Below the pieces are notes generated by a model. The model made no database searches and was not told where the DNA came from. It worked only from the letters and a program-made list of their open reading frames with translations. A stretch of DNA of 64,000 nt from Halorubrum laminariae (GTDB taxonomy: Archaea; Halobacteriota; Halobacteria; Halobacteriales; Haloferacaceae). The DNA is taken from NCBI RefSeq assembly GCF_024494655.1, contig NZ_JANHDL010000002.1, positions 124,001 to 188,000 on the forward strand, written 5' to 3'. Below, piece after piece: positions 26,726-35,988 of the stretch. The position numbers were made by a program, and so were the translations under genes. Within the stretch, counting starts at the first letter, position 1, and the number at the start of each line of letters is the position of its first letter.

Positions 26726-27612
26726 CAGAGCGCCTCCCATATCGGGTAGACGCGCCAGAGCCCGCCCATCGCGAGCAGCGTTCCGACGGTCGTGTTCAGC
26801 GCCGGGAACCACCAGTACGCGCGGTCGACCGCGATCGACGACGACGCGACCCACGCGACAAAGATCGGGTACGCGCCGAGCAGCGCGCCGAGTCGAAGGT
26901 CGACGGCGGCGAACGCGCCCGCGGCGGCGGTCCAGCAGGCGACACAGTAGGCGTACGTCCGACTCTCTCCCAGCAGGGTCGCAGTCGTGCGGATCCCCGC
27001 GGCCCGGTCCGGATTGATGTCGGGGATCGCGGAGAACGTGTGCATCCCCATCGCCCAGAGCCACGCGCCGACGAGCGCCGCGAGCGGCGGGTCCGCTCCC
27101 GCGACCGTCGCGTACGCGGCCGCGCCGGGGAGGACGTACAGCCCGTTCGAGACGGAGTCTGCGAACGGCGTCGTCTTGAATCGCAGGGGAGGCGCGCTGT
27201 AGGCCGCACCGAGCGCGAAAAAGCCCGCGAGGTACGGCCACGCGACCCGCGGAGTGATCGCGAACGTCACGAGGCCGACGGCCCCCGCGGCGACGACGGC
27301 GAGCGCGACGGCGCGGCTTCCACGCCATCGCGCCTCGCGCTCGTCTTTCTTCGGGTTCAGTTCGTCGATGTCGGCGTCGAACGCGTCGTTGACGCCGTAG
27401 AGGTAGACGTTCGCGGGCACGAGGAAGTAGGCTGCGAGTCCGACCGTGACCGGCGTAAAGAGTCCGCTCACGTCACCGATTCCGTAGGTGACGCCGACTG
27501 CGACGGGGCCGGCGAGATACAGCCAGAAGCGCGGGCGTGACAACACCAGCAGATAGCGAAGGAGTTCGGTCGGCCGCCGAGTCGCTTCGCCATCTCCGGC
27601 AATTGATGACAT
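26725..27612 (-). CDS. lyeJ: Lycopene elongase / UbiA-type prenyltransferase
   Basis: Adds C5 units to lycopene to give the C50 skeleton of bacterioruberin. 295 residues with eight or nine TM helices. The first Asp-rich motif is NDAFDADIDELNPKKDE, and the second region includes HTFSAIPDINPDRAAG. I prefer ATG 27612, eight bases after the crtD stop; a second in-frame ATG at 27684 would overlap crtD. It belongs to the UbiA superfamily and fits the classical haloarchaeal crtD-lyeJ-cruF order. Confidence 0.9.
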   Translation of the reverse strand: MSSIAGDGEATRRPTELLRYLLVLSRPRFWLYLAGPVAVGVTYGIGDVSGLFTPVTVGLAAYFLVPANVYLYGVNDAFDADIDELNPKKDEREARWRGSRAVALAVVAAGAVGLVTFAITPRVAWPYLAGFFALGAAYSAPPLRFKTTPFADSVSNGLYVLPGAAAYATVAGADPPLAALVGAWLWAMGMHTFSAIPDINPDRAAGIRTTATLLGESRTYAYCVACWTAAAGAFAAVDLRLGALLGAYPIFVAWVASSSIAVDRAYWWFPALNTTVGTLLAMGGLWRVYPIWEAL

Positions 27613-27620
27613 CTCGCTGC

Positions 27621-29132
27621 TCACGATCTCTGCGTCGCCGTCTTCGACAGTTCCTCTGCCGTCAACTGGCCGCTGATGAGACACATCGGGACGCCGATTC
27701 CGGGCGTCGTCGTCGAGCCGGTGAAGTAGAGTCCGTCGACCGTCTCGGACCGATGCGGCGGCCGGAGCAGCGAGGTCTGTCGCAGGGTGTGTGCCAGCCC
27801 GAGCGCGCTCCCCCGATAGCTGTTGTACCGGTCGGCGAAGTCGTCGACACAGAACGTCTCCTCGAAGACGATGCGGTCGCGCAGGTCGGTTCCGGTGTTC
27901 GCCGTGATGTCGTCTATCACGAGATCGCGATACGACTCGCGGAGCGCTGGCGTGTCGGCCAGCCCCGGGGCGATCGGCACCAGCGCGAAGAGGTTGCTGT
28001 GCCCCTCTGGCGCGACCGTGTCGTCGGTCTTCGAGGGCACACAGAGGTAGTAGGCCGGGTCGTCAGGCCACTGCGGGTCGTCAAATATCTGGGCGAAGTG
28101 TTCGTCCCAGTCCGTCGGCAACACGAGCGTGTGGTGCGCGAGGTCGGTCACGTCGCCTTCGACGCCGAGGTACAGGAGGAACGCGGAGGGTGCGTACGTC
28201 CGCGACTCCCAGTATGCCTCGCTGTACTGCCGTTTGTGTTTCGGGAGCAACTCCAGTTCGGTGTGCGCGTAGTCGGCGTCGGAGACGACCAGATCCGCGA
28301 GGTAGCGGTCGTCGCCGACGGTGTCGACCGCGAACGCGCCGCGACGGCCCTCGATCGCCGTCACCTCGGCGTCCGTGACGAACTCAACACCCAGATCGGT
28401 CGCGAGGTCGACGATTCCGTCGACGACCGCGCCGATCCCGCCTTCCGGGTAGTAGACGCCCATGTTGTAGTCGACGTGGCTCATCAGGTTGTACAGCGCC
28501 GGGGTGTTGTGCGGCGATCCGCCGAGGAAGACGAGCGTGTACTGCATCAGCTGCTGGAGCTTGGGGTGATCGAAGTAGCTCTCGACGTGTCCCTGCATCT
28601 TGCCCAGAAGCGAGAGCCCCCACGAGTACCGGAGCACGTCTTTGTCGACATAGTCGCGAAGCCGCGGACGGTTCTCGTACACGAAGTGTTCCATCCCGAT
28701 CTCGTAGGTGCGTTCCGCCTCGTCGAGATACGCGTCGAACGCCTCGCCTGCGCCGGGTTCGTACGCTTCGAACAGCTCTCTGTTCGCCTCGCGGTCCGGA
28801 AGCACGTCGACTTGATCCCCGTCTTTCCAGAACACCCGGTAGTGCGGGTCGAGCCGCTCCAGCTCGTAGAACTCCTCGGGCGATCGACCGAAGTGGTCGA
28901 AGAACCGCTCGAACACGTCGGGCATGAGGTACCACGAGGGACCCATGTCGAACCGGAAGCCGTCGACTTCGAGTCGGCTCGCGCGGCCGCCGAGCTGCTC
29001 ATTCTTTTCGAGGAGGGTCACGTCCGCACCGGCGTCGGCGAGGTAACACGCGGTCGAGAGGCCGCCGAACCCGCCGCCGATCACGACGACGGACTCGCCG
29101 GCCACGGAATCGATCTCCGGGGCCACGTCCAT
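27621..29132 (-). CDS. crtD: Carotenoid 3,4-desaturase CrtD (phytoene-desaturase family)
   Basis: 503-residue FAD-dependent desaturase. The dinucleotide-binding motif VVVIGGGFGGLSTACYLA is at about residues 15-32, and the C-terminal FAD motif TGSTTTPGIGVPMCLISG is present. In bacterioruberin synthesis CrtD introduces the 3,4 double bonds of the C45/C50 intermediates. It is the first gene of the operon with lyeJ and cruF, behind a strong TATA box. Confidence 0.9.
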   Translation of the reverse strand: MDVAPEIDSVAGESVVVIGGGFGGLSTACYLADAGADVTLLEKNEQLGGRASRLEVDGFRFDMGPSWYLMPDVFERFFDHFGRSPEEFYELERLDPHYRVFWKDGDQVDVLPDREANRELFEAYEPGAGEAFDAYLDEAERTYEIGMEHFVYENRPRLRDYVDKDVLRYSWGLSLLGKMQGHVESYFDHPKLQQLMQYTLVFLGGSPHNTPALYNLMSHVDYNMGVYYPEGGIGAVVDGIVDLATDLGVEFVTDAEVTAIEGRRGAFAVDTVGDDRYLADLVVSDADYAHTELELLPKHKRQYSEAYWESRTYAPSAFLLYLGVEGDVTDLAHHTLVLPTDWDEHFAQIFDDPQWPDDPAYYLCVPSKTDDTVAPEGHSNLFALVPIAPGLADTPALRESYRDLVIDDITANTGTDLRDRIVFEETFCVDDFADRYNSYRGSALGLAHTLRQTSLLRPPHRSETVDGLYFTGSTTTPGIGVPMCLISGQLTAEELSKTATQRS

Positions 29133-29154
29133 GGGAGATTGTACGCCCGGACGG

Positions 29155-29168
29155 AGTATAAAGACCGG
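29155..29168 (-). promoter_or_regulatory. TATA box of the bacterioruberin operon
   Basis: On the minus strand gtctttatactcc lies about 27-30 bases before the crtD ATG (29132), predicting a leaderless crtD-lyeJ-cruF mRNA. Confidence 0.6.
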
Positions 29169-29282
29169 CCAGACGGGCGCGAGGCGGACCGACAGCTTCG
29201 GGTCGGCAGCCGCTCCGGCCGGGGATGCCGCGAGCCGTGCGAGTGGGTATGCCTAAGTCGCCGACGCGCCTATCGGCTCCCA

Positions 29283-30023
29283 ATGGATCTGACGGTCGCG
29301 ATCACCGGCGCAACGAGCGGGATCGGACGGGCGGTCGCCGAGGCGTTCGTCGACGCGGGCGCGTTCGTCGCCGTCTCCGGCCGTGACGGCGACGCGGTCG
29401 ATCGCACCGTCGCGAGGCTGAACGGCGATGGCGACGACGGCGGGGACAAGAGCGAAAGCGGAGCTGAGAACGATTCGGACGGCACCGCGTGGGGGTCCCG
29501 CATCGACGTCCGCGACGAGTTCGATCTCGAACGGTTCTTCGAGCGGGTCGCGATCGAGGCAGGACCGATCGACGTGCTGTTCGCGAACGCGGCGGTCCTC
29601 CACGGCGCGCCTGGAGAGAAACCGACGGACTCCGTCTCGTACGCCGACTACGACGACACGATGCGGACGAACGCCCGCGGCGTGTTCGCGACAATCAGAG
29701 AGGCGGTCCCGCACCTCGACAGGGACGCCCGGGTCATCGTCCCGTCGGAGTCCGTCGCGCACGACTCGACCGCGGGCATGGGCGCGTACGCGGTCTCGAA
29801 GGCCGCGGCCGAGGCTGTCGCGCGCGGCTTCGCGGCCGACCTCGACGCGACGGTCGGCGTCGTCGATCCGGGGCTCGTCGCCACCGACCTCACCGGCAAA
29901 GAGCGCGCTCGCGACCCGGAAAGCGTCGCACCGCTCTTCGTCTGGGCCGCCACCGAGGCCCCCGCCGCCGACCTCGACGGCGACCGACTCGGCCTGCGCG
30001 AGTGGAAGGCCGCGACCCGCTAG
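29283..30023 (+). CDS. Short-chain dehydrogenase/reductase
   Basis: 246 residues, classical SDR: NAD(P)-binding TGATSGIGRAV at 8-18, NAAV-type motif ANAAVLHG, catalytic Ser in VPSESVAHD and YAVSKAAAE with Tyr and Lys. A Gly/Asp-rich insertion occurs around residues 48-68. The substrate is not predictable. It is divergent from crtD, about 150 bp away. Confidence 0.85.
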   Translation: MDLTVAITGATSGIGRAVAEAFVDAGAFVAVSGRDGDAVDRTVARLNGDGDDGGDKSESGAENDSDGTAWGSRIDVRDEFDLERFFERVAIEAGPIDVLFANAAVLHGAPGEKPTDSVSYADYDDTMRTNARGVFATIREAVPHLDRDARVIVPSESVAHDSTAGMGAYAVSKAAAEAVARGFAADLDATVGVVDPGLVATDLTGKERARDPESVAPLFVWAATEAPAADLDGDRLGLREWKAATR

Positions 30024-30211
30024 TTTTCACCGATACCGCCGCCAGTCGCCCCGTGCCAACTCCAGTCGCCGCGCGGGCGAACGCGGGTGTGCGGTGCGGT
30101 CCCGCGCGGTGTCGCCGACGCTCGACGTGACCGTCGGCCGCACGCACCGCCTGTTCGCCATCGCTGTCCGTCCCACGACGCGTCGTCGTCGAGACCGTCC
30201 TCGACGAGCGA

Positions 30212-31066
30212 TCACTCCTGTGACACCCGCGATACGCGGGATTCGATGTCGGCGTCGGAGGGGTCGACCGCGAGCGACGCGACCGCGTCCATGAACGCCG
30301 TGCGGTAGCTCGCGGGGCCGGCGGGATCCAATTCCGCCGCTCGCTCACCGGCGATCCCGTAGGCTGCACACGCGACGAGCGACGCCGTAAGCGTCGAGTT
30401 GACGGGCGAGTCCGGTCCGTCGGCGACCGCGGCCATCGTCCCGAGCGTGCTCGCGAGCATGCAGCCGGACCCGACGAACGACCCCATTCGCTCGTGACCG
30501 ACCGCCAGCTCGTAGGTCACCTCATCGTCGGCGACGACGTCGACCGGCCCGGACGCGACGACGACCGCGCCCGTCTCCGCGGCGAGCGCCCGCGCCGCCG
30601 AGGCGGCACCGTCGGCCTCGCCGACCGATTCGACGCCTCTGACGGCCGCCTCCTCGCCAGCGAGCCCGCGGATCTCGCCGACGTTGCCCTTGATCACGTC
30701 GAACGCGACCGCGTCGAGCAGACGACCGACCGAGTCGACGCGGTGTGGCGTCGCCCCGTATCCGACCGGATCGAGCACCACTGGGATGCCGGCCTCGTTC
30801 GCGCGGGCCCCGGCGTCGATCATGGCGTCGACGTCGGTCACCGAGGCCGTCCCGGTGTTGATCACGACCGCGTCAGCGCCGGCGGCCATGTCGCCCGCCT
30901 CGGCCGGAGCGTTGGCCATCACGGGAAGGCCGCCCCAGTGGAGCGTGACGTTCGCCGTCTCGCTCATCGTCACGTCGTTCGTGAGGTGGTGGACGAGCGG
31001 CGCGGACTCCCGGACTGCTGACAGCGTCGCACGGACTCGCTCGTCGTCGACCGGCTCAGCGGGCAT
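30212..31066 (-). CDS. thiM: Hydroxyethylthiazole kinase
   Basis: Phosphorylates 4-methyl-5-(2-hydroxyethyl)thiazole, a thiamine salvage step. The 284-residue ribokinase-like enzyme has HHLTNDVTMSETANVTLHWGG, VLDPVGYG and the catalytic VGSGCMLASTLG anion hole. Its ATG lies inside the end of thiE (11-bp overlap), a typical thiE-thiM operon. ThiL at 6.5 kb would complete the conversion to thiamine diphosphate. Confidence 0.94.
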   Translation of the reverse strand: MPAEPVDDERVRATLSAVRESAPLVHHLTNDVTMSETANVTLHWGGLPVMANAPAEAGDMAAGADAVVINTGTASVTDVDAMIDAGARANEAGIPVVLDPVGYGATPHRVDSVGRLLDAVAFDVIKGNVGEIRGLAGEEAAVRGVESVGEADGAASAARALAAETGAVVVASGPVDVVADDEVTYELAVGHERMGSFVGSGCMLASTLGTMAAVADGPDSPVNSTLTASLVACAAYGIAGERAAELDPAGPASYRTAFMDAVASLAVDPSDADIESRVSRVSQE

Positions 31067-31694
31067 CGGCGATCACCTCGTCGAGCGCCGCGGTCGCGGC
31101 CGCCGGGTCGTCAGCGGCGGTGATAGCCGAGATGACCGCCGCGCCCGTCGCACCCGCCTCGATCACGGGTCTCACGTTGTCGGCGGTTATCCCGCCGATG
31201 CCGAACACGGGGATCTCGACCGCATCCGCGATCGTCGCGACCGGCTCCGTCCCGATCCCGTTTTTTTCGGCGGGGACATCCTTCGACGCCGTTCCGTACA
31301 CCGCTCCGACGCCGAGGTAGTCCGCGCCAGCCGCCTCGGCGGCCTCGGCCTCCGCGACCGTCGACGTCGAACACCCGACGATCGCGTCTGAGCCGAGACG
31401 CTCGCGAGCAATCTCGATGGGGAGGTCCGACTGACCGAGGTGGACGCCGTCGGCATCGATCGCCGCGGCGAGGTCGATCCGATCGTTGACCAGCAGCGGC
31501 ACCTCTGCCGCCGCTGTAACCTCGCGGAGGCGACAGCCGAGTTCGTATCTGTCGCGAGCCGACCGGCCTTTCTCGCGAAGCTGTACGGCGTCGACGCCGC
31601 CGTCGATCGCCGCCTCGACGATCTCCTCGGTGTCACGACCGGCCGATCGATCCGACTGCGTCACAAGATACGTCCGCCATCCGGTGAGATTCAT
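31056..31694 (-). CDS. thiE: Thiamine-phosphate synthase
   Basis: 212-residue TIM-barrel that joins HMP-diphosphate and thiazole phosphate to thiamine monophosphate. Motifs VDAVQLREKGRS, LLVNDRIDLAAAIDADGVHLGQSD (in outline), GVGAVYGTASK and FGIGGITADNV match the family. ATG 31694 (MNLTGWRTYLVTQ) is chosen; longer in-frame extension upstream lacks conserved residues. It overlaps thiM and they share one message. No convincing TPP riboswitch is visible upstream. Confidence 0.95.
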   Translation of the reverse strand: MNLTGWRTYLVTQSDRSAGRDTEEIVEAAIDGGVDAVQLREKGRSARDRYELGCRLREVTAAAEVPLLVNDRIDLAAAIDADGVHLGQSDLPIEIARERLGSDAIVGCSTSTVAEAEAAEAAGADYLGVGAVYGTASKDVPAEKNGIGTEPVATIADAVEIPVFGIGGITADNVRPVIEAGATGAAVISAITAADDPAAATAALDEVIADAR

Positions 31695-31818
31695 CGGTGG
31701 TACTTTCGAGTGGTTGGTGAAAAGTGATTCCGTCGACAACGAGGGGCGGTTGGCGGTGAGAAGACGGGACAGCGGCGGGGAAACGGTCGGCGGTGACGTG
31801 TCTTCGATTCGGTTCGCG

Positions 31819-32679
31819 CTACTCGTCGTCGGCGACCGCGTCGACGACCTCGACGCTGCCGGTGAGCTGCCGGTGGACATACGGCATGTCGATGCCGGCG
31901 TCGTCGAACGCCTCCTTCACCGCGGCGACGTACTCCGAGCGCACGCGGACGAAGTCCCCGCGGTCGGGGTCGGCGATCCAGATCCGCGCCTGCAGTCCGA
32001 CCGCCGAGTCACCCAGTTCCGTCAGGCGGACGGAGGGCGCGGGGTCGTCGAGGATCTCCTCGTGTTCCGCCGCCTTTTCGACGATGATGTCCGTCGCCTC
32101 GTCGATGTCGTCGTCGTAGCCGATCCCGAAGACGAATTTCTGTCGGAGCGTCTCGTAGGCGACCGGGTTCGTGACGGCGTTGTTCGCGAGGTCACCGTTC
32201 GGCACCGTGATCCGCTCGTTGTCGAACGTCCGGACCCGCGAGACTCGGAGGTCGATATCCTCGACTCGGCCGGCGTTTCCGTTCCACTCGATCCAGTCGC
32301 CGACCTCGAACGGCTTGTCCTTCAAGATGAACACACCGGCGACGAAGTTGCCGAGGAGGTCCTGTGCGGCGAAGCCGATCGCGAGCGCGATCGCGCCACC
32401 GAAGACGGCGAACGCGGAGAGAAACGCCCCGTACCCCGCCACGGTGAAGCCGATCGCGAGCGCCGCGACCCAGACCACACCGCTGGCGACGCTCGTCGCC
32501 AGGCTCCGGACCGCCTTGTCGAATCCCCGCGATCCGAGGACACGACGTACCCCCGGAACGAACGCGTACTTGCCGAACAGCAATACGGCGAGGAAACCGA
32601 CGATGAACCCGGCCACCGCCGTCGCGATACCCGGAAGGTCGATCGCGTTCGCGACCGCGTCGAGCTGTAGGAGAGTCAT
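31819..32679 (-). CDS. Small-conductance mechanosensitive channel (MscS family)
   Basis: 286 residues: three TM segments in the first 110, the pore helix and IALAIGFAAQDLLGNFVAGVFIL, then the cytosolic beta domain with PFEVGDWIEWNGNAGRVEDI and the FDNERITVPNG motif. It releases osmolytes on hypoosmotic shock. A TATA box (tttatata, 32700-32707) about 25 bases upstream gives a leaderless start at ATG 32679 in place of the TTG one codon before. Confidence 0.93.
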   Translation of the reverse strand: MTLLQLDAVANAIDLPGIATAVAGFIVGFLAVLLFGKYAFVPGVRRVLGSRGFDKAVRSLATSVASGVVWVAALAIGFTVAGYGAFLSAFAVFGGAIALAIGFAAQDLLGNFVAGVFILKDKPFEVGDWIEWNGNAGRVEDIDLRVSRVRTFDNERITVPNGDLANNAVTNPVAYETLRQKFVFGIGYDDDIDEATDIIVEKAAEHEEILDDPAPSVRLTELGDSAVGLQARIWIADPDRGDFVRVRSEYVAAVKEAFDDAGIDMPYVHRQLTGSVEVVDAVADDE

Positions 32680-32695
32680 CAACGACCCTGTTCGT

Positions 32696-32710
32696 GAGGG
32701 TATATAAAGA
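32696..32710 (-). promoter_or_regulatory. TATA box for the MscS gene
   Basis: gttctttatatacc on the minus strand, about 25 bases before ATG 32679, is one of the clearest TATA elements in the window. Confidence 0.65.
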
Positions 32711-32771
32711 ACCTACTGGCACCGCAGTTGTTTACGGTGGGTCACCGCCGGGCCGTTCCGGGTCCCGACGC

Positions 32772-33935
32772 TCAGTCGCTGCGTACTGCGAGCGGGCCGT
32801 CGCCACGCGCGACGCCGCGGAGCCGCCGGCCGTGTACGTCGTCCTGCTGGATCCGTTCGGTGACAGTCGCCGAGACCCAGCCGTCACGGTCCGCCGGCGG
32901 CGGAGCCGGATCGACGCCAGCGGGGCGAACGGCGTCCGGGAGATACCGGGCGTACGTCGGGATCCGTTCCCGGAGCGGCATCCCGCCGGCGTCGGCCACG
33001 TCTCGGAGCCCGTCGAGGTCGGGCCACGCGTACTCGGGGTTGATGTAGTCGTCCGTGACCGGCGAGACGCCGCCCAAGTCGTCGATGCCGCAGTCGACGA
33101 GGGCGGCCGCCGGCGAGAGGTTCGGCGGCACCTGCACGGAAACCTCCGGGGGGAGCGCCGTTCGCGCCATGGCGACGACTCGACGCATCGTCGCAAGATC
33201 CGGCTTCGGAAAGTCCGACCGCTCGTTCGGAACAACGTTCTGCACTATCACCTCTTGGACGTGACCGTACCGCTCGTGGAGTTTGCGAACCGAGAGCAGA
33301 CTCTCCGCGCGGTCGCGCCAACTCTCGCCGATACCGACGAGGATCCCCGTAGTGAAGGGGACGCCCTGCCGGCCCGCCGCCCGGATCGTGTTGAGCCGCT
33401 GGCCGGGCGTCTTCCGGCGGCCGCCCGCGTGCGCGTCGACGTCGGCCGTCGTCTCCAGCATGACGCCCATCGACGCGTTGACCTCGCGCAGGTCGGCGAA
33501 CTGGGACTCAGTGAGGTCGCCGGGATTCGAGTGCGGGAGAAGCCCTTCCTCCAAGGCGATTTCGCAGGCGCGGTAGAGATAGTCGTGGATCGAGTCGAAC
33601 CCCCACTCATCTAGCTGGTCGTGGATCGCGGTGTACCGATCGTCCGGATCGTCGCCGAACGTGAAAAGCGCCTCCGTGCAGCCGGCGTCGGCACCCACGC
33701 GACACCGCTCTCGGACCTCCGCGGGGGAGAGCAGCGACGCCTCGCCGGGCACGTCGTAGTAGGTGCAGTAGGTGCAGGTGTATCGGCACGCAGTGGTCAG
33801 GGGAACGAACACGTTTCGGGCGAAGGTGAGCCGCTCGGGGGGAGTACCGTCAGCGGGCGACACCGACAGCAGCCGCTCGACGCGGTCCGCGTCGATCGAC
33901 AGGTCGATCCCGTACTCGTCGGCCGCCGTGAACAC
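32772..33935 (-). CDS. cofG: 7,8-didemethyl-8-hydroxy-5-deazariboflavin synthase, CofG subunit
   Basis: Radical-SAM enzyme of coenzyme F420 biosynthesis that works with CofH to form the deazaflavin FO. The FeS-binding motif TTACRYTCTYC gives Cys50, Cys54 and Cys57, followed by the family segments FTFGDDPDDRY and HDYLYRACEIALEEGLLPHSNPG. I placed the start at GTG 33935 (VFTAADEYGID), 22 bases after the cofC stop. Frames open upstream overlap cofC. The 387-residue length fits archaeal CofG. Confidence 0.92.
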   Translation of the reverse strand: MFTAADEYGIDLSIDADRVERLLSVSPADGTPPERLTFARNVFVPLTTACRYTCTYCTYYDVPGEASLLSPAEVRERCRVGADAGCTEALFTFGDDPDDRYTAIHDQLDEWGFDSIHDYLYRACEIALEEGLLPHSNPGDLTESQFADLREVNASMGVMLETTADVDAHAGGRRKTPGQRLNTIRAAGRQGVPFTTGILVGIGESWRDRAESLLSVRKLHERYGHVQEVIVQNVVPNERSDFPKPDLATMRRVVAMARTALPPEVSVQVPPNLSPAAALVDCGIDDLGGVSPVTDDYINPEYAWPDLDGLRDVADAGGMPLRERIPTYARYLPDAVRPAGVDPAPPPADRDGWVSATVTERIQQDDVHGRRLRGVARGDGPLAVRSD

Positions 33936-33957
33936 AGGCGTGAGTCGCGCTCGGGGT

Positions 33958-34638
33958 TCAAAAAGGATCGCGGTCCCGGATCGCTGCGTCGTCCCCGTTC
34001 GCGACGCGCGCGACGCCAACCCGGCCGTCGCTGTCGTCGAGGCCGAATCCGGCGTCGCGGAGCCACGCGGCGGCCGCACCGTTCCCGTGGATCAGCACCT
34101 CCGCGAGGTCCGGAGGCTCGTCCACGTCGGTCGCCAGCCGATGGGAGTCGATTACGCTGACGGTCGCGCCGACCTCGTCCGCGATCCGCCGGTGATCGCG
34201 GTAGGACGAGCCGTGATAGTCGACACGAAACTCGGCGTGGTCGACAGCGAGCGCGTTCGTTCCACCACCGCGGCCGGGAGCGATCGAGACGTCTGCGGAC
34301 TGCTCGACCGCGTCGAACAACCCCCGGAGGGCAGACGGCGTCGCGATCGCGAGATCGGCCATGACGACCCCGACGGACCCGTCGTCGACCGCGCGCCGAT
34401 CGGACAGCGCCGCGTTCACGGCGGTCGTCAGCGGACGGTCGTCGACCTCGACCGGACATCCGAGCGCGGCGTCGACGGAGGCGGTCGCGAGCACTCGCGG
34501 ATCGCCGCCAGCCGCGTCGACGGCGGCGAGCACGTCGGAGAGCATGGCCCGGGCGAACGCCGCGCGCTCGCCCGGCTCTAGGACGGCGGAGAGTCGAGAC
34601 TTGGGACACTCTGTCGAGAATGGAACGAGAACCTCCAT
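33958..34638 (-). CDS. cofC: 2-phospho-L-lactate guanylyltransferase CofC
   Basis: 226-residue nucleotidyltransferase that activates the phospho-lactate or phosphoenolpyruvate side-chain precursor for F420. The N-terminal VLVPFSTECPKSRLSAVLEPGER is the typical nucleotide-binding segment; VMADLAIATPSALRGLFDAV and IAPGRGGGTNALAV are conserved internal motifs. It directly precedes cofG and follows a tubulin-like cetZ gene, a known haloarchaeal order. Confidence 0.93.
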   Translation of the reverse strand: MEVLVPFSTECPKSRLSAVLEPGERAAFARAMLSDVLAAVDAAGGDPRVLATASVDAALGCPVEVDDRPLTTAVNAALSDRRAVDDGSVGVVMADLAIATPSALRGLFDAVEQSADVSIAPGRGGGTNALAVDHAEFRVDYHGSSYRDHRRIADEVGATVSVIDSHRLATDVDEPPDLAEVLIHGNGAAAAWLRDAGFGLDDSDGRVGVARVANGDDAAIRDRDPF

Positions 34639-34651
34639 CGGGCGGGACGCC

Positions 34652-35830
34652 CTAGAACAGCGATTCCAGCTCGTCGCTGCCGTCGCTGACGAGTTCGTCG
34701 AGGTTCTCCTCGCTCTCCTCGCGGATCTCATCGAGGTTGTCCTGCGCCTCGATGGCGACCTGCTGGAGCTCCTTGATCCGTGGGACGTTCGTGACGCCGG
34801 CCAGCAGGATGACGGTGGCGACGAACCCGGCACCGCGGTACGGGTAGTCGCCGCCGCGGACCTCCATCGATCCGGTCTGCTCTTCGAGCCACTTGCGGCC
34901 GCGCTCGATTCCCTTCCGGTTGAGGTACTCCGGCGGTCCGGCAAGCACGAGCAGCGCGCGCTCCGCACCCTCGATCTCACAGGGAAGCGTGAGCCGTCCG
35001 AGCGCCGCCTTGCGGACGAGGCTCGTGATCCGGTTCGTGGTGTGCGCGCTGTCGAGTTCGTCCTCGTCGTCGTCGTTGCGGAGTCGAGAGAGCAGCCCGC
35101 CCGAGGTTCGCTCTTCGACCTCCTCTTCCGCGTATCCGACGGTCGAGACGCCGCCGCCGGAAAGCGTGTTGATGATCTCGGAGGAGTCGACGACGCTCTC
35201 TGCGACCTCTTGGCCCTGCTGGATCTCGCCGGCACCGAAGAGGATGCCGAATCGACGGACGATCTCCTCGTTGATCTCGGAGTAGCCGCCCTGAACGGAC
35301 TCGCCGGTCTGTCGCCACGCGTCGTTGTCGAACACCATCAGGTTGTCCACCTCGCGGACGAACGTCTGGAACGAGCGGGCGGCGTTGAGCGTGTAGATAC
35401 CACCCTCGTCGCTGCCCGGCAGGATTCCGAGCCCGTAGACGGGCTCCGTGTAGATCCGCTTGAGGTGTTTCGCGAGCACCGGCGCGCCGCCGGAGCCCGT
35501 CCCGCCGCCGAGACCGGCGACGACGAGGAACGCGTCGACCTCGTGGACCGGGATCGAATCGATCGCGCCCTGCACCTCGTCGATGTCTTCCTCGGCGATC
35601 TCCGCGCCGAGTTCGTTGTCTGCGCCGACCCCGTGGCCCTTCACCCGGGATTGTCCGATGAGTACCCGCTGTTCCTCGGTGATGTGTTCGAGGCCCATCA
35701 GGTCCGCCTTGGCCGTGTTGACCGCCGCGGCCGCGCGGACGATCTCAGACCCCGTCCGCTTGTCGTACTCCAGGAACTTGTCGACGACTTTCCCCCCCGC
35801 CTGTCCGAATCCGATCATTGCAAGTTTCAT
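34652..35830 (-). CDS. cetZ: CetZ-family tubulin-like GTPase
   Basis: 392-residue FtsZ/tubulin superfamily member of the archaeal CetZ group, which controls cell shape and motility in Haloferax. The GTP-binding tubulin signature GGGTGSG is at residues 108-114, with the N-terminal FGQAGGKVVDKF loop and the acidic C-terminus of the group. The cetZ-cofC-cofG gene order suggests the cetZ1 orthologue, which I infer from synteny and not from a tree. A TATA-like element gcttaaatac lies at about 35875-35884. Confidence 0.92.
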   Translation of the reverse strand: MKLAMIGFGQAGGKVVDKFLEYDKRTGSEIVRAAAAVNTAKADLMGLEHITEEQRVLIGQSRVKGHGVGADNELGAEIAEEDIDEVQGAIDSIPVHEVDAFLVVAGLGGGTGSGGAPVLAKHLKRIYTEPVYGLGILPGSDEGGIYTLNAARSFQTFVREVDNLMVFDNDAWRQTGESVQGGYSEINEEIVRRFGILFGAGEIQQGQEVAESVVDSSEIINTLSGGGVSTVGYAEEEVEERTSGGLLSRLRNDDDEDELDSAHTTNRITSLVRKAALGRLTLPCEIEGAERALLVLAGPPEYLNRKGIERGRKWLEEQTGSMEVRGGDYPYRGAGFVATVILLAGVTNVPRIKELQQVAIEAQDNLDEIREESEENLDELVSDGSDELESLF

Positions 35831-35988
35831 CGTGTGCTCTCTCGGCCTTTGGAAACAACAGACTGTGAACTCGTATTTAAGCCTTCGGTTGCCGTTACCA
35901 GCCCTGAGATCGATGCCGGCGACCGCACTCGTCGGGCTGGCCCCGTCTCGGTCGTCCCATCAGTGAACTGTTCCGGACGCTGCATCCT

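Noticed and set aside
27537-29282. Long plus-strand frame through lyeJ/crtD continuing into the SDR frame
   Set aside because: Antisense to crtD and rich in Arg/Val/Asp shadow composition. The SDR gene proper starts at ATG 29283.
31695-31818. Possible TPP riboswitch upstream of thiE
   Set aside because: I see no conserved THI-box elements. The TATA-like acttttcacc and short 5' region suggest ordinary promoter control.
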